Position numbers and translations under genes: made by a program. A stretch of 64,000 bases of DNA, taken from assembly GCA_038040395.1 (NCBI GenBank), contig JBBPIJ010000003.1, positions 230,522-294,521 of the forward strand, in the 5' to 3' direction. Shown piece after piece: positions 41,447 to 50,163 of this stretch; the stretch's first letter is position 1; every line of letters starts with the position of its first letter. The DNA is from VAXT01 sp038040395 (GTDB taxonomy: Bacteria > Actinomycetota > Thermoleophilia > Gaiellales > Gaiellaceae). The notes beneath the pieces were generated by a model. It did no database searches and had not been told where the DNA came from. It saw only the letters and a list, made by a program, of their open reading frames with translations.

Positions 41447-41815
41447 TCAGGCGGCGGCGAGCTCGACGACGCGCTCCGTTCGCGCGTCGCGGTAACCCTC
41501 GCCGAGCGCCTCGGTCAGCTTGCGCTCGAGCTCGCCGCTTGCGGCCAGCTCCTCGACGATGTCCGCGCCGCCGACGAGTTCGCCCTTGACGAAGATCTGC
41601 GGGATCGTCGGCCACCCGGAAAGCGCCGAGAGCTCCTGGCGAAAGCGCGGGTCGGGGAGGATGTCGACCGTCGTCACCGGCGCACCTGCCGCGCGGAGGG
41701 CTGCGAGGGCGCGCTGGGAGTTGCCGCACGCCGCGAAGCTCGGCGACCCTTTCATGAAGAGCGTCACGGGCTCGGAGTCGATGAGCTCGGCAATCTGGGT
41801 GCGGAGGTCAGTCAC
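41447..41815 (-). CDS. Monothiol glutaredoxin-like protein with CGNS in place of CGFS
   Basis: A 122-residue Grx4/GrxD-family protein: VTLFMKGSPSFAACGNSQRAL, then the cis-proline WPTIPQIF and the GELVGGADIV glutathione loop. Class II glutaredoxins almost always have CGFS and use the cysteine to hold a shared [2Fe-2S] cluster; here it is Cys30-Gly-Asn-Ser. It has a longer C-terminal tail than usual (EGYRDARTERVVELAAA). It overlaps bolA by eight bases, supporting a Grx-BolA complex. Confidence 0.88.
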   Translation of the reverse strand: MTDLRTQIAELIDSEPVTLFMKGSPSFAACGNSQRALAALRAAGAPVTTVDILPDPRFRQELSALSGWPTIPQIFVKGELVGGADIVEELAASGELERKLTEALGEGYRDARTERVVELAAA

Positions 41816-42047
41816 TGGGCTGTCCTTTCGTCTTGATCCGAAGTTCGTGGATGGTGCCGTCCGCGAGCGGGGCGGCGAGAGCGTCGTAGACGAGCTTGTG
41901 CTGGTCGACGAGGGAGAGTCCCTCGAAGCGCGGGCTGGAGATGGTCACCTGGAAGTGGTCGCCGCTGCCGGTCCGGTCGAGGACGGCGAGCTCAGTCGCA
42001 TCCGGAAATGCCTGTTGCAGAAGATCCTGAAGCGGTTCGGTCGCCAC
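41808..42047 (-). CDS. BolA family protein
   Basis: A 79-residue single-domain protein. HFQVTISSPRFEGLSLVDQHKLVYDAL is the BolA helix-turn-helix-like core, with the conserved histidine of the RFEG-LV-HK region. BolA proteins share [2Fe-2S] clusters with monothiol glutaredoxins, and the next gene encodes one. The GTG at 42047 was chosen on domain boundaries; there is no strong ribosome site. Confidence 0.88.
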   Translation of the reverse strand: MATEPLQDLLQQAFPDATELAVLDRTGSGDHFQVTISSPRFEGLSLVDQHKLVYDALAAPLADGTIHELRIKTKGQPSD

Positions 42048-42181
42048 GCCAGCATCGTAGCCCGCGCGGCTCGCGGCGCCGTCACGGTCTTGCTCCAATT
42101 CGGTCACACACACGTGCGTTTTTCCCCGCTACGCTCGCATCGGGGAGGAGGCTCGGGCACCTAGGCAAGACGCGTGTACAT

Positions 42182-43048
42182 CTACCTCGGCTCAGGAGGC
42201 CTCGTTGTCGGCTTCGGCGGGCCGAGCTCCTCCACGCGCCAGTCGCGGCCGTACGTTCTCGTCCGGCGTTGCACTCGCAGGCGCGGCCGGCGGCGCGCAG
42301 GGAGCACGGCCGTCACTCGCGCGCGGGCCCGAAGCGCGTTCTCGACCGCGGCGCGCACGGCTCGCGGCGGCTTCGCGAAGCCGAACGCCTCGAGCAGCGC
42401 GTCGTCCATGAGTGCCTGGATCGCCGGCGCCCCGAATCGCTTCGGCAGGCCGGGGAACCACGCCAGGAACATGTCGCGCGTCGCAAGCCCGACGCGGCGG
42501 GCCTCATCGGTGTACCGGAAGTTCCGCCGCTCGTACTCCTCGTTGAAGCACTCGAAGTCGGCATAGCTCGTGGGGATCTCCTTGATCGCCATCAGGCGGC
42601 CGACCTCTCGCCAGTACTCGAACGTCGCGAGCTTCTCCGTCTCGATCAACGAACGCCAGCCGAACCGGGCGTTCCAGCGGATCGGCTCGAACACGAACGA
42701 CGAGAGCACGTAGAGGAAATCCTCGTTCGAGATCAGGAAGCGGCCGTGGATCCGGTTCATCTGCCGGATCGCCTGCTTCCCCTCCTCGCTGTCATATCCC
42801 GCCTCGACGATCGTCGAGAGGATCAGGTCGGTGTCGTCGTAGCGCTTCTGAGCCGCACGGCCGAACTCACCGGTCGAGTCGAGCAGCGCGGCAATCGACG
42901 GCGAGGCGAAGGTCCGGAAGAGCGCAAGCTCCAGCGAGCGGGTCGTATCCCAAGGGAACTCGAAGCACGTATCGAGGTAGACGATGCGCCGATGGTCGGC
43001 GATGGGATCGAGCGACCGGATCTCGCGGAGATGAGTTGACTCGCGCAC
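42182..43048 (-). CDS. DUF2236 / MpaB-like oxygenase
   Basis: A 288-residue protein with the family blocks FEFPWDTTRSLELALFRTFA, RIHGRFLISNEDFLYVLSSF (conserved histidine region) and EYERRNFRYTDEARR. Relatives include latex-clearing (rubber) oxygenase and MpaB, heme-binding oxygenases. The C terminus is an Arg/Pro-rich tail. Substrate unknown. It is divergent from the exported peptidase gene with 84 bases between starts. Confidence 0.85.
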   Translation of the reverse strand: MRESTHLREIRSLDPIADHRRIVYLDTCFEFPWDTTRSLELALFRTFASPSIAALLDSTGEFGRAAQKRYDDTDLILSTIVEAGYDSEEGKQAIRQMNRIHGRFLISNEDFLYVLSSFVFEPIRWNARFGWRSLIETEKLATFEYWREVGRLMAIKEIPTSYADFECFNEEYERRNFRYTDEARRVGLATRDMFLAWFPGLPKRFGAPAIQALMDDALLEAFGFAKPPRAVRAAVENALRARARVTAVLPARRRPRLRVQRRTRTYGRDWRVEELGPPKPTTRPPEPR

Positions 43049-43132
43049 CGCTCGGAAGATACTCAGCCGCGAGCAGCGTGCTCCGACTCGGGAGGCTTGG
43101 CCGCCGAGAGTTGCCGCGCTACGATCACCCGC

Positions 43133-44428
43133 GTGATTCGGCGCGTGCCCCTGATCGTCGTAGCCGCAGGGCTTCTGCTCGGCACCGCTGGCTCGGCGCT
43201 CGCTTCACAACCCTTCACGATCAACTTCAACAATGTTGATTTCAACTCGGGGACGATGAACGGCCTCGTCAATTCGGGCGGAACGCTGAGGCTTACGTCC
43301 GGAACGCTCCCGACGTACACGTACACCGATCCCTACGCCTCCGTGCCCGTGCTCGGCGACGAGGTTGACGGGTCCGGCAGCTACGTCTACGGCACGTGGA
43401 CCTCAGACGAGTACCCCATGCCGCATCCGTTCACCCAGGTCGTCTCGTCGTGGAACGCGAGGACGTCACCCGGGACGTGGATCAAGTCGGAGGTGCTGCC
43501 GAAGCTGAGCAACGGCCACTGGGCGGATGACTGGTACACCCTCGGCCAGTGGACGTACAACGACTCCGACTTCCACCGCACGTCCCTCGGCGGCCAGGGA
43601 GACGCGGACGGTTTCGTCGCGATCGACACCTGGTTCGCGAAGGATCATCCCGGCGTCTCCTACCGCTTGAAGCTCACGATCTACCGGCGCACCGGCATGA
43701 CCGAAGCGACCGCGCCGGTCTCCGTCAGCCGCTACAGCGCCGTCGCGTCGAACCTGAGGAACGAGAAGCGCGGCTTCCCGAGCGCGACGACTATGAACGG
43801 AGTGACGAAGGATCTCGCCCTGTCTCCGTACTCGCAGGAGACCCACCACGGCCATTACCCCGAGTTCGACAACGGCGGGGAAGCGTGGTGCAGCCCGACC
43901 TCGACGGCCATGGTGGTTCGTTACTGGCAGGAGAGGGATCAGGCTGCGCACTACGCGCCGGACGCGACGGAAACGGCGTGGGTCGACCCGTCGTTCGATG
44001 CCGCCGTCGACTACACGGCACGCTTCGTCTACGACTACCACTACCAGGGAGCCGGCAACTGGCCGTTCAACACGGCGTATGCGGCTGAGCGCGGCCTCGT
44101 CGGAGACGTGACGCAGCTGCACAACCTCCGTGAAGCCGAGCCGTTCATCACAGCGAATATTCCGCTCGTGGCGTCGGTGGCATGGTCGTCGAACAAGCTC
44201 GACACCGCGATCAAGAGTACGAACGGTCACCTGATGGTGATCGGCGGATTCACGGGGACCGGCGACGTCATCGCCTACGACCCGGCTTCGGACACGAACG
44301 CCCAGGTGAGGCACACCTACGACCGCGAGCAGTTCGAGCGCGCGTGGATTCCCGCGTCGGGCGGCATCGTCTACGTCATCCGCCCACCCGGCTTCCCGAC
44401 GCCGTCGTTGACCGAGCACAACGACTAG
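43133..44428 (+). CDS. Exported C39-like cysteine peptidase
   Basis: A 431-residue secreted protein. The GTG start gives a signal peptide (VIRRVPLIVVAAGLLLGTAG). A beta-rich N-terminal half of about 200 residues precedes a peptidase_C39_2-like domain with Cys253 (EAWCSPTS), His366 (NGHLMVIGG) and Asp383 (AYDPAS) in the expected order. It probably cleaves extracellular or wall peptides; substrate unknown. It is not next to a bacteriocin exporter, so a leader-peptidase role is unlikely. Confidence 0.85.
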   Translation: MIRRVPLIVVAAGLLLGTAGSALASQPFTINFNNVDFNSGTMNGLVNSGGTLRLTSGTLPTYTYTDPYASVPVLGDEVDGSGSYVYGTWTSDEYPMPHPFTQVVSSWNARTSPGTWIKSEVLPKLSNGHWADDWYTLGQWTYNDSDFHRTSLGGQGDADGFVAIDTWFAKDHPGVSYRLKLTIYRRTGMTEATAPVSVSRYSAVASNLRNEKRGFPSATTMNGVTKDLALSPYSQETHHGHYPEFDNGGEAWCSPTSTAMVVRYWQERDQAAHYAPDATETAWVDPSFDAAVDYTARFVYDYHYQGAGNWPFNTAYAAERGLVGDVTQLHNLREAEPFITANIPLVASVAWSSNKLDTAIKSTNGHLMVIGGFTGTGDVIAYDPASDTNAQVRHTYDREQFERAWIPASGGIVYVIRPPGFPTPSLTEHND

Positions 44429-44512
44429 CCTGCAGCGCGCCGCCGCCCGCTACTTGCGCCCTACTCGGCCGGGGACGATTAGATTCGCCGCCGAGGAGGG
44501 ATCACACCTTTG

Positions 44513-45736
44513 ATGTTCCGACGACGGCGGCGACAAGTGACCGAAGAGATCCCTGCTGGGCCTCCGCCTGCGGGCCGATACGTCGAGGAAGAGGTCGTCA
44601 CCCCGCCGCCCAGGCGACCGCTTCTCTGGCCGTGGCTCGTGCTGTTGCTCGCGCTCGTCCTCACCGGCATCGCGGCGGCATATTTCCTGACCCGGGACGA
44701 TGCGGCGAAGACTGAGGTGCCGAACGTCGTCGGCCTCACCACCGCGCTTGCGACCGAGAAGCTCGGTCAGGACGGCTACCTAACCGTCGTCAATGCGAAG
44801 GCGAGCAACCGTCCGCTGGGAACGGTCATCTCCCAGAACCCGCCCGCGGGGACCGAGCTCGATCGCGGAGGCCGGGTGACGATCGTCGTCGCGGGCGGCC
44901 CGTTGACGGTCGAGGTGCCGAACGTCGTCGGCCTGCCGGTCGACAAGGCCCTCATACGCCTTCAGGCGGCGAACCTGAGGGGGCAAATCGTCAAGGTCGC
45001 CTCCACCAAGCCAAAGGATCAGGTCATCCGCCAGTTGCCGCCCGGCGGCAGCAAGGCGAAGAAGGACTCGACGGTCGCCTTGACGGTCTCGAGCGGCCCG
45101 GGCGGCGCCACGGTCCCTTCGGTCAAAGGCCTGACCGAGGCATCGGCCACCGCGACCCTGAGCAGGCTCGGCTTCCGTCTGAGCATCTCGCGGATCCCGT
45201 CAACGCAGCCCAAGGGCATCGTCATCTCGCAGCAGCCGCCGCCCGGCACCAAGGCGCCGAAGGGGTCGATCGTCGGCCTCAACGTCTCGGCCGGTTCCGC
45301 CCCGGCGGCGGGCGGCGTCGCCGTGCCCCAGGTCGTGGGGCTCGATCAGGTGGCTGCGATCGACAAGATCGAGCAGGCCGGGCTCACGGTCGATTCCTTC
45401 CCGGTGGGCTCGAGCAAGCCGCGGAACACCGTGGTCTCCGAGCTGCCGGGCGCCGGCACGAAGGTCCCACCACGATCGGTCGTGCGGATCAACGTCTCGC
45501 TCGGCCCGGGGACGGCACCGCAGCGTCCAGTTCCCGACGTCACGAGCCAGCCCGAGGCTGACGCGAGGCGTGCGCTTGCCCGTGCGGGCTTCACGGTGCG
45601 AACCCTCGATCAGCCGACGGCGGATTCGGCCGAGAACGGCATCGTCCTGAAACAGAAGCCGGCCGGCGGCGAGCAGGCCACTGCAGGCTCGCAGATCGTG
45701 ATCTACGTCGGACGCCTTCCCACCGCGGAGGGCTAG
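44513..45736 (+). CDS. Membrane-anchored protein with five PASTA domains, no kinase
   Basis: A 407-residue protein: Arg-rich cytoplasmic start (FRRRRRQVTEE), proline-rich segment, one membrane helix (about 40-62, WPWLVLLLALVLTGIAAAYFL), then five PASTA modules in tandem (starting VPNVVGL, VPNVVGL, VPSVKGL, VPQVVGL, VPDVTSQ; each with a …NPPAGTE-like turn). PASTA domains bind peptidoglycan or beta-lactams and usually follow a Ser/Thr kinase or PBP, but neither is present. Start may be ATG 44513 or TTG 44510; GAGGAGG lies upstream. Confidence 0.88.
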   Translation: MFRRRRRQVTEEIPAGPPPAGRYVEEEVVTPPPRRPLLWPWLVLLLALVLTGIAAAYFLTRDDAAKTEVPNVVGLTTALATEKLGQDGYLTVVNAKASNRPLGTVISQNPPAGTELDRGGRVTIVVAGGPLTVEVPNVVGLPVDKALIRLQAANLRGQIVKVASTKPKDQVIRQLPPGGSKAKKDSTVALTVSSGPGGATVPSVKGLTEASATATLSRLGFRLSISRIPSTQPKGIVISQQPPPGTKAPKGSIVGLNVSAGSAPAAGGVAVPQVVGLDQVAAIDKIEQAGLTVDSFPVGSSKPRNTVVSELPGAGTKVPPRSVVRINVSLGPGTAPQRPVPDVTSQPEADARRALARAGFTVRTLDQPTADSAENGIVLKQKPAGGEQATAGSQIVIYVGRLPTAEG

Positions 45737-45759
45737 CGCACTTCCTGCAAGCTACGGGC

Positions 45760-46674
45760 GTGAGCCGCATCGCCTGGACAGCCGTCTCCGCCGCCGTCGT
45801 CGCGCTGGGGCTCGTTGCCGCTCTTGTCGCGCTCGTCGTCGGAGGAGGAGGCGGCGGCTCCGCCGACTCGGTGGTCAACACGACGCCAAGCTCGTCGACA
45901 CAGGGCTTCTCGCTGCCACTTGCCCTGGATTCCTCCGCGCTCGCGCTTGGAAAGCACACCGGCAACGTGCTCGTGGGGCTCGCCGCCAAGCGCGGCGGTC
46001 CGATCCAGGTGGCGGCCATACACGCGGAGACCCCGCTTCCGACCGACGAGCTGAGCTTTACGCTCGACGGCCGGAGCGTCGAGAGCCAACCGTGTGGGAA
46101 CGGCTGCTCCCGCATCGACTCGCCGGTTCTTGACGGTACGCCGAGCGAGCTGACGGTACGCGCGGGCTCCGCCCAGGTCTCCTTTCGGCTGCCGGCCCTC
46201 CTGCCTCCGAACGGCGAAGCCATATTCGCGCGCGCCGTAAGGACGATGGATGGGCTAAAGGCGTACCGCTTCACAGAGACGCTCACTTCGGGCCTGGGCG
46301 GAGTCGTCAGCGAGTACCAGGTGCAGGCCCCGGATCGCCTCAGCCTCAGCACCGGTGAGTTCAGGACCGTGATCATCGGCCGGAAGCGCTGGGACTATCA
46401 CGACGGGCGCTGGGAGAGCGGACCGTTCCCCGGGCTGAACGTCGCGGACATTCTCATGTGGCACCGGGCAAAGCACGCGCGCGTCGTCGGTCACGGGCCC
46501 AACGGCGTGACCAGGCTCGCTGCGTTTGGCCTCGAGCCGGTCCCGGCCTGGTTCCGACTCACCGTTCAGCCTTCGGGACGGGTTCTCGAAGCGGAGATGA
46601 CGGCGGCGAGCCACTTCATGACCCACCGCTACCGGGACTTCAACGGCAGCATCGAGATCGAGGCTCCGAAATGA
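45760..46674 (+). CDS. Membrane-anchored hypothetical protein coupled to a CDF exporter
   Basis: A 304-residue protein starting at GTG: an N-terminal membrane anchor (about 5-28) and Gly-rich linker, a beta-rich domain with a CGNGC cysteine pair (about residues 112-116), and a C-terminal domain with RYRFTETLTSGLGG-like, YHDGRWES and HRAKHARVVG that resembles LppX/LolA-like or CopC-associated extracellular modules. Its stop overlaps the metal exporter ATG (ATGA), so it may handle a metal at the outer surface. Family assignment is weak. Confidence 0.65.
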   Translation: MSRIAWTAVSAAVVALGLVAALVALVVGGGGGGSADSVVNTTPSSSTQGFSLPLALDSSALALGKHTGNVLVGLAAKRGGPIQVAAIHAETPLPTDELSFTLDGRSVESQPCGNGCSRIDSPVLDGTPSELTVRAGSAQVSFRLPALLPPNGEAIFARAVRTMDGLKAYRFTETLTSGLGGVVSEYQVQAPDRLSLSTGEFRTVIIGRKRWDYHDGRWESGPFPGLNVADILMWHRAKHARVVGHGPNGVTRLAAFGLEPVPAWFRLTVQPSGRVLEAEMTAASHFMTHRYRDFNGSIEIEAPK

Positions 46675-47576
46675 CACACCGGCACGATCACCGAGTGGGC
46701 AGCCGGCGGGCGCTCGGAATCGTCCTCGTGCTGACCATCGCCTTCACGGGGGTCGAGATCGCAGGCGGCATCCTGACGGGGAGCCTGGCCCTGCTGGCCG
46801 ACGCGGGCCACATGCTCGGCGACTCCGCGGCGCTGGCCCTCGCGCTCGGCGCCGCCTGGCTCGCGATGCGGCCTGCCACTCCGGAGCGGAGCTTCGGCTT
46901 CCGCCGCGCGGAGATCCTGGCCGCTCTCGCGAACGGCCTGGCTCTCGTCGCGATCGCGATCTGGGTGTTCGTGGAGGCGCTGCGCCGACTGGACGATCCG
47001 CCGGAGGTCCTCGGCGGCTGGATGCTCCTCGTCGCGGTGATCGGGCTCGGCGTGAACCTGGCGGCGGCGGGAATCCTCTCGCGGAGCGCCGACGAGAGCC
47101 TCAACGTGCAGGCGGCGCTTCGCCACGTTTTCGCCGACATCGCGGCTTCGACGGGGGTCGCGGTCGCAGCGCTCGTCGTCATCACGACGGGCTGGCGCCA
47201 GGCGGATCCGATCGCCGGGCTCGCGATCGCGCTGCTCATCCTCGGCAGCTCCTGGACGATCCTGCGCGACTCGGTGGCGATCCTGCTCGAAGCGACCCCG
47301 GCCGGGATCGACGCCGAGGAGGTCGGGCGCCGCATGGCCGAGGCCGATGGCGTGGTCGAGGTGCACGACCTCCACATCTGGACGATCACGTCGGGATTCC
47401 CGGCTCTGTCCGCCCACGTGCTGGTACGAGCCGGCGACGATTGCCATCTGCGCCGGCGTGAGCTTCAGGAGCTACTCGTCAGAGAGTTTCGGCTCGAGCA
47501 CACGACGCTTCAGGTCGAGCACGCGGGCGAACGAGAAGGCCTGCAAATCACCCAGCTACGGCGCGAGGACAACTAA
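46671..47576 (+). CDS. Cation diffusion facilitator (CzcD/ZitB-type Zn/Co/Cd exporter)
   Basis: A 301-residue CDF antiporter. The His-rich start (THRHDH), six membrane helices, and the transport-site HxxxD in helix 2 (HMLGD) and helix 5 (HVFAD) fit the zinc-type subgroup; the C-terminal cytoplasmic domain has VVEVHDLHIWTITSGF. It exports divalent metal using the proton gradient. Start ATG 46671 overlaps the preceding stop. The preceding exported protein may be its partner. Confidence 0.93.
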   Translation: MTHRHDHRVGSRRALGIVLVLTIAFTGVEIAGGILTGSLALLADAGHMLGDSAALALALGAAWLAMRPATPERSFGFRRAEILAALANGLALVAIAIWVFVEALRRLDDPPEVLGGWMLLVAVIGLGVNLAAAGILSRSADESLNVQAALRHVFADIAASTGVAVAALVVITTGWRQADPIAGLAIALLILGSSWTILRDSVAILLEATPAGIDAEEVGRRMAEADGVVEVHDLHIWTITSGFPALSAHVLVRAGDDCHLRRRELQELLVREFRLEHTTLQVEHAGEREGLQITQLRREDN

Positions 47577-47591
47577 CCGCGCTGCGAGTGA

Positions 47592-48266
47592 CTATCCGGA
47601 GCTTCCGGTCTCTTCGTGGGGCGCACCGACCGGCTTCGACTCCGGCGAGCCGCGCTGACGCAGATAGACGGTGAAGATGACCATCGTCCCGACTGCGAGG
47701 AACTCCGATTGCCAGTTCTGGAGGCTCTTCTCCCAGAAGTCGGGAGTGCCGATGTAGGAGGCCCAGGAGACGGCCGCCTGCTGGTGGTCGAGCTGATCGG
47801 CGTTGTACTCGGTCCAGCCCGTGACGGACTCGGCGAACCAGGTTGCCAGGAAGATCGCGCCCATGACGACGAGCAGCGAGTTCGCATACAGGTGGTAGCG
47901 CAGTCCGCCCATCCGCTTCGCCCAGCTCGGTGACCTGGGAGATGCGTGCGTGCCGACGCGTTGAGCCTCATCCGACTCGAGCCCTGCCCCGCCGAGCTTC
48001 TTCGACTCGTTCGAGCCTCTCTGCAGGAGCCAGATCGTGGCGAGGATGAAGGTGAAGAACTGGAGGAACTCCGACTGCCAGTTCTCCATCACGGCCACGC
48101 CGAATTTCGACGAAGCGACGAAACGTCCCCAGGAAATCGACGGGTCGTCGTGCTCCTTGAGCTCCTCGTTGTAGTCGAGGTGGCCGGCGTACGACTGTGC
48201 GATCAGAGTCGCGAGGAAGAGGACAAGGAAGGCGAGTGACAGCGAGTTGTCACGGACCCAGCGCAC
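47592..48266 (-). CDS. DUF6766-type membrane protein with internal duplication
   Basis: A 224-residue protein with four membrane helices in two similar halves: each has a helix, an acidic loop (YNEELKEHDDP / YNADQLDHQQA), an SW….F…NWQSEFL block and a second helix ending LLQRGSNESK / YLRQRGSPESK. The repeat is visible directly and implies a duplicated two-helix unit. Function unknown. GTG start; three bases upstream ends a 27-codon ORF on the same strand. Confidence 0.8.
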   Translation of the reverse strand: MRWVRDNSLSLAFLVLFLATLIAQSYAGHLDYNEELKEHDDPSISWGRFVASSKFGVAVMENWQSEFLQFFTFILATIWLLQRGSNESKKLGGAGLESDEAQRVGTHASPRSPSWAKRMGGLRYHLYANSLLVVMGAIFLATWFAESVTGWTEYNADQLDHQQAAVSWASYIGTPDFWEKSLQNWQSEFLAVGTMVIFTVYLRQRGSPESKPVGAPHEETGSSG

Positions 48267-48268
48267 GG

Positions 48269-48352
48269 TCAGTTGTGCGTGATCCCGATCACGGCGTAGA
48301 AGGCGATTCCGCCGGCGATCAGGACGAGATAGACGACGAACATCGTCCGCAT
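48269..48352 (-). CDS. 27-residue membrane microprotein upstream of the DUF6766 gene
   Basis: An ATG-started ORF reading MRTMFVVYLVLIAGGIAFYA and ending VIGITHN, a single hydrophobic helix with a basic start. Its stop is two bases before the GTG of the DUF6766 gene, as in a coupled pair. No strong ribosome site is visible, and a second ATG lies three codons in, so confidence is moderate. Confidence 0.5.
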   Translation of the reverse strand: MRTMFVVYLVLIAGGIAFYAVIGITHN

Positions 48353-48379
48353 CGCCGCCGATGGTAGGACGGGGTTCGG

Positions 48380-50089
48380 CTAGTTCTTGCTCGGCTGGCG
48401 CTGCGCGTGGCGCTCGTGGCTTGCGCTCGCCAGCGCCTCCAGGCCCGCGAGGAAGCCCGTCGGAACCGAAGGCGGCTCGGATCGACGCGCCAGCTCCGCC
48501 TGCTCTTCGGCGAGCTTGCGCTCGCGCGCTGCGAGCTCGGCGGAGGCCTGTCTCACTCGCTGGGCCTCGTCCTTCCGGCTCTGCTCTGCCGCTTCGGCGG
48601 TTTCCTCGAGCCTGGCCAGAGCGGCCGAGCGGGCCTCGAAGTCGGCCTCGGCCTCGGCGACGGCGTGCTCGCGCGCCTCGATCGTCCGGATCGCCTCGGC
48701 TGCGGCCTGCTGATCCTGCTCGACGTCCGCCTGGAGGCGCGTCAGCGTCCGCTCGATCTCCTCGAGCGTCTTCCCCCGCTCGTCGAGCTCGGCTCTGCCC
48801 GCGGCGATGCGATCCTCGACGCCTTCGACCGCGGTCGCACGCTTCTCGATGTCCCGCTCTCTCGCGGACAGGGCGGTCGACAGGTAGTCGGGATCCGCGG
48901 CCGACGAAGACGTGCGGAGGCTCAGCCCACGCTTGCGCCGGAGCTTGCGCTCGCGCTGCTCGACGTCGGTCTGCGTCGAGTGGAGCGCCTGCTCGCGCTC
49001 CTTGACCCTGCGCTCACGCTGCTCGAGCAGACGCTCATGCTGTTTGGCCTCCTCGGACGCCGTTGCCAGCGCGCGCTCCCGCTCGCCGAGCTCTTGCTCG
49101 CGCTTGGCGACCTCCGCCAGCCGGCCTTCGCCCGCTTCGCGCGTCTCGTCGAGGGCGGCGCTGCGAGCCTCGAGCGCTTCCTCGCGGCTCGAGAGGTCCC
49201 GAGAGCGCTCCTCGAGCTGCTCTTCCTCGCGCGCGCGCCGTTGCTCCGCGTCCGAGACCTCCTTCAGGCGGCCGTCGAGGTCGGCGAGCAAGCTCTCCCG
49301 TTGCTCGAGGTCCCCGAGACCCGCGTCGATCTGCGCTGCCCGGGCGGCCACTGCCTCGCCCTCGGTCGAGACCTCTTTGCGCAACCGCTCCAGCTCCGAC
49401 TCGCGCTCCTTGAGAGCGGCTGAGTCATCGTCGAGCTGCTTGCGGAGCGTCGCACCGTCGGCCTCGGCCTTGGCAAGCTCTTCCGAGCGGCGCTCGAGAT
49501 CGCCCGCGCGCTCTTCGCTGCTCCGAGCGAGCGCTTCGAGCTCCGCCGCTCGCGCCTCGAGCTCTGCCGCTTGCGCGTCGAGCTCTGATCCTCGCGCCTC
49601 ACCTTGCGCCTCGAGCTCTGCCACTCGCTTCTCGAGCTCTGAATCTCGCCGGTCGAGCTCGGCGCGGGCGGTTTCGAGGTCGTCTCGGCGTGCCTCGACC
49701 TCGCGCCCAAGAGCTTCGAGCTCGGACTGTCGTGCGCCAAGCTCCTCCTCGCGTCGCACCAGAGCCTGCTCCGCGGCGGCGAGCTTGGCGGCGCGCTTGG
49801 CGGCGCTGCGCTCGAGCTTCGCGAGGTTCGGACGCTCGTCCGACCGTTCCGCAACCTTTGCCTTGAGCGGCGCAAACCAGTCACGCTCCGCACGCAGCAG
49901 GCGGAGCCTGCGGCCGAAGCGGCGTTCGCGCAGCTCGAGCTTTCGCCGTTCCCGGTCGAGTTCGCGCTCCCGCTCGTCGATCGCCTGCGCGCGCTCGCGC
50001 AGCCCCCGCTTCAGCGCCTCGAGCTCCTGGTCGAGCTCGACTGGGCGCTGCCGCTCTTCCTGCTTCCGCTCGAGCACCCGTTTCGCCAC
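48380..50089 (-). CDS. Long coiled-coil protein
   Basis: A 569-residue protein, almost entirely heptad-like and rich in Glu, Ala, Arg and Leu (e.g. ELEARAAELEALARSSEERA). A break at about residues 385-410 (GLSLRTSSSAADPDYL) divides two long coils, and the end (VPTGFLAGLEALASASHERH) is a short non-coil tail. No signal peptide or membrane segment, so a cytoplasmic filament or scaffold is likely. Low-complexity coils on GC-rich DNA also create long false ORFs on the opposite strand. Confidence 0.75.
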   Translation of the reverse strand: MAKRVLERKQEERQRPVELDQELEALKRGLRERAQAIDERERELDRERRKLELRERRFGRRLRLLRAERDWFAPLKAKVAERSDERPNLAKLERSAAKRAAKLAAAEQALVRREEELGARQSELEALGREVEARRDDLETARAELDRRDSELEKRVAELEAQGEARGSELDAQAAELEARAAELEALARSSEERAGDLERRSEELAKAEADGATLRKQLDDDSAALKERESELERLRKEVSTEGEAVAARAAQIDAGLGDLEQRESLLADLDGRLKEVSDAEQRRAREEEQLEERSRDLSSREEALEARSAALDETREAGEGRLAEVAKREQELGERERALATASEEAKQHERLLEQRERRVKEREQALHSTQTDVEQRERKLRRKRGLSLRTSSSAADPDYLSTALSARERDIEKRATAVEGVEDRIAAGRAELDERGKTLEEIERTLTRLQADVEQDQQAAAEAIRTIEAREHAVAEAEADFEARSAALARLEETAEAAEQSRKDEAQRVRQASAELAARERKLAEEQAELARRSEPPSVPTGFLAGLEALASASHERHAQRQPSKN

Positions 50090-50163
50090 CGAGCCTCGAC
50101 CCTACACGCTCTAGGAGAAGGCGAAAAGGGGGTCTAAGATCGCGTCACGGTGGGGGAACGAGG

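Noticed and set aside
44700..45730. Tandem repeat element
   Set aside because: Repetition comes from five diverged PASTA domains in one coding frame.
48407..50114. Ser/Arg-rich and Leu/Glu-rich plus-strand frames opposite the coiled-coil gene
   Set aside because: Low-complexity codon usage of the coiled coil opens all other frames; no ribosome sites or motifs.
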